From NCBI GenBank assembly GCA_002440705.1, contig DJVA01000014.1, forward strand, positions 1-11,582: DNA of 11,582 bases. Reading direction: 5' to 3'. Shown one piece after another: positions 1 through 3,982 of the stretch. This DNA comes from Flavobacteriaceae bacterium UBA6268 (GTDB taxonomy: Bacteria; Bacteroidota; Bacteroidia; Flavobacteriales; Flavobacteriaceae). Numbering within the stretch: the stretch's first letter is position 1; each line of letters begins with the position of its first letter. A program made the translations under genes and the position numbers. A model generated the notes under the pieces. It was given only the letters and a program-made list of their open reading frames with translations. It made no database searches and was not told where the DNA came from.

Positions 1-393
1 CCGACTGGTTTTGACAGCGGGTTTCATTGTATGGTAAGCATGTCGAGCGCTGGGATACAGCTCGTAAATCTCATATTTCAACTTTTTTAAACGGCGAGAA
101 TAACTACGCCCTAGCTGCATAATCCGAATTATAGTAGGATAGTGCCTCGGCCCGCAAGGCGGGCAAGCAGGAAGTCACTCGAAAGCCTTGGTTTGCGGCA
201 TTCGATTTAGTGGCTTCGTAAAAGTAAACCTAGGGACCCTAGGGCTTTGATGGGGTCTTGAAACTTAAGCGGAGCTAAGCTGTGCGCAGGTTGTTTTTCA
301 CCAGCAATCGGACGAAAACCCTAAGAAAAACTAAGCATGTAGAAAGCGGTGCAACGGCACGTTTGGACGAGGGTTCGAATCCCTCCGGCTCCA
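1..393 (+). ncRNA. ssrA: tmRNA (transfer-messenger RNA), 5' end truncated by the window
   Basis: This RNA rescues stalled ribosomes: it acts first as an alanine tRNA and then as an mRNA encoding a degradation tag. The tag reading frame is at 93-122 (GGC GAG AAT AAC TAC GCC CTA GCT GCA TAA), giving GENNYALAA, the flavobacterial form of the tag. The tRNA-like 3' end has the T-loop GGTTCGAATCCC and the acceptor strand GGCTCC at 387-392 with discriminator A393. No CCA is encoded; the bases that follow are CGA. The window opens at CCGACTGG, which belongs to the 5' acceptor strand (expected GGAGCC), so about four bases are missing. A GC-rich hairpin at 150-164 (GCCCGC-AAG-GCGGGC) fits one of the pseudoknot stems. 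It is a one-piece, non-permuted tmRNA. Family assignment is very secure; the exact ends are inferred from acceptor pairing. Confidence 0.96.
93..122 (+). other. tmRNA tag-peptide reading frame (GENNYALAA-stop)
   Basis: Ten in-frame codons inside ssrA encode GENNYALAA followed by TAA. The terminal ALAA is the degradation signal recognised by ClpXP-type proteases in other bacteria. The GGC at 93-95 is the probable resume codon, placed by comparison with other tmRNAs; the sequence alone does not prove it. Confidence 0.93.
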
Positions 394-592
394 CGACACT
401 CAAGAAACCATGTCTTTAGGCATGGTTTTTTAATTTTACAAAAAAGCGAAACTTGTTTGGAGCTTTGGAGTGAAATGGAAAATCAAGCTGCGAAGTAGCT
501 AGGTTTCTTATTTGCAACATTGGAATGGAGTGAAATTCAATCCCTCCGGCTCCACGACACTCAAGAAACCATGTCTTTAGGCATGGTTTTTT
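378..592 (+). repeat. 54-base perfect direct repeat of the tmRNA 3' end and terminator (378-431 and 539-592)
   Basis: Bases 378-431 recur exactly at 539-592, offset by 161. The repeat starts in the T-arm of the tmRNA (AATCCCTCC), covers the acceptor strand GGCTCCA, and runs through the terminator hairpin into the T-tract. Just before it both copies read TTC, but copy 1 has an extra G (TTCGAAT against TTCAAT). Identity stops abruptly on both sides. The spacer 432-538 has no gene. A duplicated 3' part of ssrA is the usual footprint of tyrosine-recombinase integration, so this could be an attL/attR-like scar of a lost or collapsed element. A simple local duplication is the alternative. The repeat itself is directly visible; its origin is inferred. 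Confidence 0.9.
405..431 (+). terminator. Rho-independent terminator of ssrA
   Basis: AAACCATGTC (405-414) pairs with GGCATGGTTT (419-428), including one T-G wobble, around a TTTA loop. It is followed by a T-tract running to 431. It sits 12 bases after the tmRNA 3' end, where a terminator is expected. The same hairpin recurs 161 bases downstream as part of a duplicated block. Confidence 0.88.
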
Positions 593-640
593 TATTGGGA
601 GGTGCTATCAAGAAGGCTGTTGAACTTATTTATAATTATG
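432..640. other. Gene-free stretch between ssrA and the rhodanese gene
   Basis: No coding region is supported here. Besides the second copy of the tmRNA tail (539-592), the stretch contains an 11-base direct repeat TGGAGTGAAAT at 466-476 and 526-536. The open frame that crosses this region on the plus strand runs antisense into the rhodanese gene and shows no protein-family signal. No integrase remnant can be recognised. Confidence 0.6.
566..593 (+). terminator. Second copy of the ssrA terminator hairpin
   Basis: This is the duplicated hairpin (AAACCATGTC and GGCATGGTTT, 566-589) with a T-tract to 593. It lies between ssrA and the convergent rhodanese gene, so it may act as a back-up terminator for ssrA read-through. 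On the minus strand the hairpin is followed only by a short TTTCTT, so termination of the rhodanese transcript here is possible but weaker. Confidence 0.65.
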
Positions 641-1066
641 TTATGGAGTACCTGGGTCCATGGGAAGTGCCTCCTTTTGCCAACTGGTTAAACCACCCTG
701 AAGGTCATACACTTGTACAAAACCCATTTTCTTCAAAATTTTTGCGGCCTCTGCGCTTTCCCCACCTCCTTTGCAATAAACATAAACAGGTTTTGATTTA
801 TCCAAAAGGGCTGCTTTTTCCTTGAAATCGGGATTGGAAACACAGATGTTTTGCGCACTTTTTAGATGGCTCACTTGGTAGGCTTCGGGAACACGCACGT
901 CCAAGAGTTGAAGGGAATCACTTCCATAAATGGCGTCATACACTTGCTGGGCAGAAATCATTTCGATTTTTCCTTCATGCTTGCAGGAAACGAAGGATAG
1001 GGCCATGAGACCAATTGCAAGTGCCTGTCTTATATATCCCAGTTTCAAACTATTTCGCCCTTCCAT
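641..1066 (-). CDS. Rhodanese-like lipoprotein (periplasmic sulfurtransferase-type domain)
   Basis: This 141-residue protein has a single rhodanese domain behind a lipoprotein signal. The N-terminus (residues 1-28) has basic residues, a hydrophobic stretch (ALAIGLMAL) and a lipobox-like LSFVSC ending at Cys28, so the mature protein is probably anchored in a membrane and faces the periplasm. The domain shows LLDVRVPEAY (residues 54-63) and the active-site loop CKGGGES with Cys98, the residue that carries persulfide in rhodaneses. DLQGGLTSW (121-129) is the usual C-terminal signature. The start at 1066 lies inside the upstream rhodanese gene and overlaps it by 22 bases; a GGAGGG stretch lies 8 bases before the start codon. 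The two genes are almost certainly co-transcribed. The physiological sulfur donor and acceptor cannot be told from sequence. Confidence 0.88.
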   Translation of the reverse strand: MEGRNSLKLGYIRQALAIGLMALSFVSCKHEGKIEMISAQQVYDAIYGSDSLQLLDVRVPEAYQVSHLKSAQNICVSNPDFKEKAALLDKSKPVYVYCKGGGESAEAAKILKKMGFVQVYDLQGGLTSWQKEALPMDPGTP

Positions 1067-1353
1067 TCCAGCATCCCTCCCAAGAGATTATAGGTATTAG
1101 GGAACCCAAGAGAGTTCATAATCATACAAGCTTGGGCGCTTCGGCCCCCAGAACGGCAATAGATGTAATAAGTTTTGGATGCGTCCAATTTCTTGACTTT
1201 TTCCATAAAGGAGGCTGCATTTTGAATATCGATCTGAATGGCGTCGGGAATCATCCCTTGTGCTACTTCCATATCGGTACGAACATCAACGATCACTGCA
1301 TGCTCATCTTGATTCAATTGTGCTACCCATTGCGCTTGTGTAAGGTCTGCCAT
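1045..1353 (-). CDS. Single-domain rhodanese, probably cytoplasmic
   Basis: This is a 102-residue rhodanese domain without signal peptide or membrane segment. Visible landmarks are VIVDVRTDMEV (residues 20-30), the six-residue active-site loop CRSGGRS beginning at Cys66, and NLLGGMLEWKG (89-99), all in the family's normal spacing. Small rhodaneses of this kind (GlpE/PspE-like) move sulfane sulfur between thiols. It is the first gene of a two-gene unit, and its end overlaps the start of the lipoprotein rhodanese by 22 bases, so one cytoplasmic and one exported sulfurtransferase are made together. No consensus promoter was found upstream; the nearest candidate (TAGTTTTC at 1382-1375, minus strand) departs from TAnnTTTG. 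Specific substrate unknown. Confidence 0.9.
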   Translation of the reverse strand: MADLTQAQWVAQLNQDEHAVIVDVRTDMEVAQGMIPDAIQIDIQNAASFMEKVKKLDASKTYYIYCRSGGRSAQACMIMNSLGFPNTYNLLGGMLEWKGEIV

Positions 1354-1395
1354 ATATTTTTTTTTAAAAATAACGAAAACTACCCAATGGACGTC

Positions 1396-1427
1396 AAAAA
1401 ACCCGAAACGTTACTAACATTTCGGGT
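1396..1427 (-). terminator. Rho-independent terminator after the CNTC redoxin gene
   Basis: Read on the minus strand, ACCCGAAA pairs with TTTCGGGT (1427-1420 with 1408-1401). The stem extends by GTT/AAC beyond one mismatch and is followed by a run of T (complement of 1396-1401). It lies 22 bases beyond the redoxin stop codon and separates the redoxin unit from the rhodanese pair. Confidence 0.88.
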
Positions 1428-1449
1428 AGAGGAGAAATTAATTCAAATT

Positions 1450-2073
1450 TTAACTTTTGATGCCGCAGCCAATGGCTTTGGTCTCCTTAACAGTGACCTC
1501 TTTTCCTTCCAATAATTCGTATAGGGCGTTGGCCAAAAAACGATCCTTCACCCCATCGGCATCTCGAACATTGTCGTCGATGGCCCCTATGTACTTAACG
1601 ATGTTTTTACCCTGCTCTTTATGGAGTAGGTAGACATGGGGCGTTTTTTTGGCTCCAAATGTAGCATATACAGAATGGGTGTCATCATAAAGGTACGGAA
1701 AGGTAAACCCCTTTTCGGAGGCCTTTTGCTTCATTTTTTCGAAGGAATCTGCTGGTTGTGCCTCGGGATTGTTGGGGTTAATGGCAATTACTGGAAATCC
1801 CTTCGGCTTGAACTCAGCATCTAGGGCGATGATACGGTCCTCGCTAGCCATGGCATAAGGGCAAGTATTGCAGGAAAAAATCACAATAAATCCTTTAGCA
1901 TCTGGAAAATCGGAAAGGGAAACGAATGTATCATTCACATTTTTAAGTTTAAAATCGGAAACGGCATCCCCAATCAAATAACCCGCGGATTCGTTTGCTT
2001 CGTTACACTTGAAACTGTTAAAGCCTAAAAAGGCAATCAAGACTATTGTGGTTACTAGAAAACTCTTTTTCAT
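1450..2073 (-). CDS. Exported thioredoxin-fold protein (AhpC/TSA-redoxin type) with CNTC active site
   Basis: This 207-residue protein starts with a Sec-type signal (MKKSFLVTTIVLIAFLGF). A redoxin domain follows: DFKLKNVNDTFVSLSDF near residues 40-56, then VIFSCNTCPYA with the Cys68-Asn-Thr-Cys71 pair, and KKTPHVYLL with the cis-proline at Pro145. These features fit the thioredoxin-like family close to AhpC/TSA and ResA/TlpA. Cys-Asn-Thr-Cys differs from the classic CGPC or CxPC. Cys23 follows SFK and does not make a good lipobox, so I read the protein as soluble periplasmic rather than a lipoprotein. It follows the TlpA-like gene after only 4 bases, so the two form an operon. A role in envelope thiol redox or peroxide handling is inferred; the substrate is unknown. 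Confidence 0.88.
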   Translation of the reverse strand: MKKSFLVTTIVLIAFLGFNSFKCNEANESAGYLIGDAVSDFKLKNVNDTFVSLSDFPDAKGFIVIFSCNTCPYAMASEDRIIALDAEFKPKGFPVIAINPNNPEAQPADSFEKMKQKASEKGFTFPYLYDDTHSVYATFGAKKTPHVYLLHKEQGKNIVKYIGAIDDNVRDADGVKDRFLANALYELLEGKEVTVKETKAIGCGIKS

Positions 2074-2077
2074 GGCA

Positions 2078-2617
2078 TTATCGTTTTAACAGGTTTTGTA
2101 CTTCTTTTTCCAATGATTCGTAAGTGAAAGATTGTTCATAAAATTGCCTAGTCCCATTTTTAAGAAGAATGGTTGCGGGAATGGCACCACTCCAGCTTTC
2201 ACTCACCTTTGGAATCCAGGTATTGGCATCGGGGTCGTCCAAAAGGACTACTTCTCCTTTCAAATCATGCTTTTCAACAAAAGGAATGACCCCAGTTTCC
2301 AGTTTGTCAGGGAAATCCAAACTCACCAAAACCAAGTGGACACCTTGATTTTGGTATTGTGAATACAGTTTTTCAAATGCGGGCAATTCCTTTACACAGG
2401 GCTGACACCAAGTGGCCCAAAAGTTAATGATGTAGGTCTCGGAGGAATTTATTTTAAGGTACTTGGATTCGAGTTTGTCAAAATCATAAATGGGAATCCT
2501 TTCTGAAAATCCTGTAGGCGGCGCATGATCACCACTGCCCATTTCCGTTGTGGATCCCGAGTCCTTGCAGCCTCCCATCAATAGGGCAGTTATTATGATA
2601 ATTGCTATTCTTGACAT
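2078..2617 (-). CDS. TlpA/ResA-like thioredoxin-fold lipoprotein
   Basis: This 179-residue protein begins with a lipoprotein signal, IIIITALLMGGC, with Cys17 as the lipidation site, then a short Ser/Gly-rich linker. The thioredoxin fold carries INFWATWCQPCVKELPAFEKLY, read here in two parts: FWATW (residues 66-70) and the catalytic pair Cys71-Gln-Pro-Cys74. The cis-proline is in GAIPATILL (Pro147). TlpA/ResA proteins are membrane-tethered periplasmic thiol-disulfide reductants, often serving cytochrome c maturation, but no cytochrome gene is in view here. It is the first gene of the unit with the CNTC redoxin (4-base gap). The pairing of a WCxPC and a CNTC protein suggests a small envelope thiol relay; that is inference. 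Confidence 0.9.
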   Translation of the reverse strand: MSRIAIIIITALLMGGCKDSGSTTEMGSGDHAPPTGFSERIPIYDFDKLESKYLKINSSETYIINFWATWCQPCVKELPAFEKLYSQYQNQGVHLVLVSLDFPDKLETGVIPFVEKHDLKGEVVLLDDPDANTWIPKVSESWSGAIPATILLKNGTRQFYEQSFTYESLEKEVQNLLKR

Positions 2618-2737
2618 GTCTTAAAAGTATGAATTCTAAAGCGCTTTCTGAAGTCATTTAACGTATGATTAATACAAACGGAATAGCTGCAAATCAAAAA
2701 AACCTGTTAAAGTATTTCGTTTGTTGAAATTAATTTA

Positions 2738-2745
2738 TACATTTG
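2738..2745 (+). promoter_or_regulatory. -7 promoter element (TACATTTG) of the MarR gene
   Basis: TACATTTG matches the Bacteroidota -7 consensus TAnnTTTG exactly. A TTTG at 2720-2723 could be the -33 element, but the 14-base gap is shorter than the usual 17-23, so that part is weak. Transcription would begin around 2750-2753. That excludes the upstream TTG at 2721 as the start codon and supports the ATG at 2763. Confidence 0.6.
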
Positions 2746-2762
2746 TATCTACAATTATTGTA
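2743..2762 (+). promoter_or_regulatory. Candidate operator: alternating TTGTA half-sites
   Basis: TTGTA (2743-2747), TACAA (2750-2754) and TTGTA (2758-2762) make two overlapping inverted repeats: TTGTA-TC-TACAA and the perfect TACAAT-T-ATTGTA (2750-2762). They cover the end of the -7 box, the probable transcription start and the bases up to the ATG. MarR proteins bind such palindromes as dimers and commonly repress themselves. A further palindrome, AAATTAATTT (2727-2736), lies just upstream. Binding is inferred, not shown. Confidence 0.45.
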
Positions 2763-3230
2763 ATGACAAATATGAATATCGAGGAAACCATTAAGAACAC
2801 CGCTCCGCTAAGCCTAAGTGCTAAGACCGTGATCAACATCATGTACACTTCGCGTTTTGTAGAGGAACTGGCCTCCTCTTTATTTAAAAGCAATGATCTA
2901 ACGCCACAGCAGTACAATGTGCTGCGTATCCTTCGCGGTCAAAAAGGAAAGCCCGCCAACTTGGCTACTATTCAGGAACGAATGATCGACAAGAGCAGCA
3001 ATACCACGCGCCTCATCGATAAATTAATTGACAAGGGATGTGTAAAGCGTCAAATCTGTGCAAAAAACCGTAGAAAGATTGAAGTTTTCATTACTTCAGA
3101 AGGGTTGGACTTACTACAGGGGTTGGATCCTTCCATTGAAAAACTCAACCAAGCTATTGTGGAGCACCTCTCCACCCATGAAAAAGAAAATTTAAACGTC
3201 CTGTTGGACAAATTGAGAAACAAAGATTAA
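2763..3230 (+). CDS. MarR-family winged-helix transcriptional regulator
   Basis: Starting at the ATG at 2763 gives 155 residues, the normal MarR length. The open frame extends 14 codons further upstream, but those codons overlap the promoter. The DNA-binding domain is clear: LTPQQYNVLRIL (residues 46-57), the recognition helix region DKSSNTTRLIDKLIDKG (76-92) and a basic wing with RRKIEVFITSEG (103-114). N- and C-terminal helices form the expected dimer interface. MarR regulators typically repress their own unit and release DNA on binding a phenolic ligand or after cysteine oxidation. Cys93 and Cys99 flank the start of the wing, so redox sensing is conceivable. The gene is followed after 15 bases by the YceI gene, and the divergent TlpA-redoxin unit starts 145 bases away; both are plausible targets. 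The ligand is unknown. Confidence 0.92.
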   Translation: MTNMNIEETIKNTAPLSLSAKTVINIMYTSRFVEELASSLFKSNDLTPQQYNVLRILRGQKGKPANLATIQERMIDKSSNTTRLIDKLIDKGCVKRQICAKNRRKIEVFITSEGLDLLQGLDPSIEKLNQAIVEHLSTHEKENLNVLLDKLRNKD

Positions 3231-3245
3231 TTTAAATGTACCACT

Positions 3246-3812
3246 ATGAAAAAGACAATCAAAAATGCCCTAATCCTAACAGTAGCAACTGCTGCCAGTT
3301 CATTCACCAATCCAGTAACGGAGCGCATGGAGGTGAAGGAAAGTACCATTAGCTGGGTAGGGAAAAAAGTAACTGGCAAACACACCGGAACCATTAACCT
3401 GAAAGAAGGGTATTTGGAAATGGAAGGCGAAAACATTGTTGGAGGCGCCTTTGTGATGGACATGACCTCCATCCAAGTAACCGACCTATCGGGCGAATGG
3501 AAGGACAAATTGGAGGGTCACCTCAATTCCGATGATTTCTTCGGAACTGCCAACCATCCCACCGCGACGTTAGTCATTGAAAGTGCTACCAAAAGTGAAA
3601 GTACGTTCAGCGTAAATGGAAAAATTACCATCAAAGGAGTAACCGAACCCATCACCTTCGACCTGAAAATGGAAGGAAGCACTGGTACGACTGCATTAAA
3701 AATCGATCGTACTAAATTTGGAATCCGTTATGGGTCCGGCAGTTTCTTCGACAATCTTGGAGATAAAACCATCTACGATGATTTTGATTTGGACGTAACC
3801 CTAAAATTTTAA
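3246..3812 (+). CDS. YceI-family exported protein (lipocalin-like barrel)
   Basis: This 188-residue protein has a signal peptide (MKKTIKNALILTVATAAS, cleavage probably near residue 19) and one YceI domain. Family signatures are STISWVGKKVTGKHTGTI (residues 33-50), HLNSDDFFG (92-100), HPTATLVIES (104-113) and the late DRTKFGIRYGSGSF (154-167). YceI proteins form an extended beta barrel, and some family members bind a polyprenoid or other amphiphile in its core. They act in the periplasm, often linked to stress or lipid-isoprenoid handling. Here the gene lies 15 bases after a marR gene with no terminator between, so it is probably controlled by that regulator. No strong terminator follows; the trp promoter begins about 10 bases beyond its stop codon, so read-through into the trp leader is possible. 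Ligand not predictable. Confidence 0.92.
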   Translation: MKKTIKNALILTVATAASSFTNPVTERMEVKESTISWVGKKVTGKHTGTINLKEGYLEMEGENIVGGAFVMDMTSIQVTDLSGEWKDKLEGHLNSDDFFGTANHPTATLVIESATKSESTFSVNGKITIKGVTEPITFDLKMEGSTGTTALKIDRTKFGIRYGSGSFFDNLGDKTIYDDFDLDVTLKF

Positions 3813-3821
3813 CCCTATCGC

Positions 3822-3851
3822 TTGGTTTTTTCAAATACCTTAGTATATTTG
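3822..3851 (+). promoter_or_regulatory. trp operon promoter (-33 TTG, -7 TATATTTG)
   Basis: TTG at 3822-3824 and TATATTTG at 3844-3851 are separated by 19 bases, the canonical Bacteroidota arrangement (TTG-N19-TAnnTTTG). Transcription should begin some 5-8 bases after the -7 box, at about 3856-3859. That is at, or within a few bases of, the ATG of the leader peptide (3857). The leader may therefore have almost no 5' untranslated region. Confidence 0.82.
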
Positions 3852-3856
3852 AAACA

Positions 3857-3919
3857 ATGAAACGAAATAACAACAATACTTGGTGGTGGAATAAATTACG
3901 AGTAACCGTCGTGAGTTAG
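3857..3919 (+). CDS. trpL: trp leader peptide with three consecutive Trp codons
   Basis: This is a 20-codon open frame, MKRNNNNTWWWNKLRVTVVS, ending in TAG. Three adjacent TGG codons (3881-3889) sit mid-peptide, upstream of mutually exclusive RNA pairings and a terminator hairpin ahead of trpE. In leader-peptide attenuation the ribosome stalls at Trp codons when charged tRNA-Trp is scarce, and its position decides which hairpin forms. The start follows the -7 promoter box by only 5 bases. It is too short for ordinary gene finders. The peptide itself probably has no function beyond sensing. The run of Asn codons before the Trp codons is noted but unexplained. Confidence 0.92.
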   Translation: MKRNNNNTWWWNKLRVTVVS

Positions 3920-3960
3920 ACCCCTGTATTGTCACCATACAAAAGCCTGTCTTTCACGAC
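3896..3960 (+). promoter_or_regulatory. trp attenuator: protector and antiterminator pairings
   Basis: Segment 1, TTACGA (3896-3901), can pair with segment 2, TCGTGA (3909-3914), with one G-T wobble and a 7-base loop. Segment 2 in its longer form GTCGTGA (3908-3914) can instead pair perfectly with TCACGAC (3954-3960), which covers part of the terminator loop and the first three bases of its 3' arm. A ribosome stalled on the Trp codons at 3881-3889 should mask segment 1 and free segment 2, giving the antiterminator. A ribosome reaching the stop codon at 3917 covers segment 2, so the terminator forms. A small hairpin TGTAT/ATACA (3925-3929 with 3937-3941) lies between. The pairings are read from sequence; their regulatory use is inferred from classical trp attenuation. 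Confidence 0.8.
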
Positions 3961-3975
3961 AGGCTTTTTTGTTTT
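3942..3975 (+). terminator. trp attenuator terminator
   Basis: AAAGCCTGTC (3942-3951) pairs perfectly with GACAGGCTTT (3958-3967) around a six-base loop TTTCAC. T-rich sequence continues to 3975. It lies 22 bases after the leader stop codon and 7 bases before the trpE start codon. This placement makes it the conditional terminator of the operon rather than a terminator of yceI. Confidence 0.93.
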
Positions 3976-3982
3976 AAAGACC

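Noticed and set aside
539..555. Possible second tRNA or tmRNA gene at the duplicated acceptor end
   Set aside because: Only the T-arm edge and acceptor strand are repeated; no D-arm, anticodon arm or matching 5' acceptor strand is found upstream.
520..825. Plus-strand open frame of 101 codons after ssrA
   Set aside because: It runs through the duplicated tmRNA tail and terminator and then antisense to the rhodanese gene; it has no recognisable domain.
1375..1402. Possible promoter for the rhodanese pair (TAGTTTTC on the minus strand)
   Set aside because: It departs from TAnnTTTG at the last base and has no TTG at the proper distance.
1015..1515. Plus-strand open frame of 166 codons
   Set aside because: It is antisense to both rhodanese genes and the redoxin end, and crosses the minus-strand terminator; the opposite strand has clear family motifs.
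2638..2647. Palindrome AAAGCGCTTT upstream of the TlpA-like gene
   Set aside because: Only 10 bases, with no second copy in view and no convincing promoter next to it; too little to call an operator.
2721..2762. Upstream extension of the MarR gene by 14 codons
   Set aside because: The start would be TTG and the codons overlap the -7 promoter box, upstream of the likely transcription start.
3929..3982. Upstream extension of trpE by 18 codons
   Set aside because: It would start at TTG inside the attenuator hairpin region; the ATG at 3983 gives the normal TrpE N-terminus.
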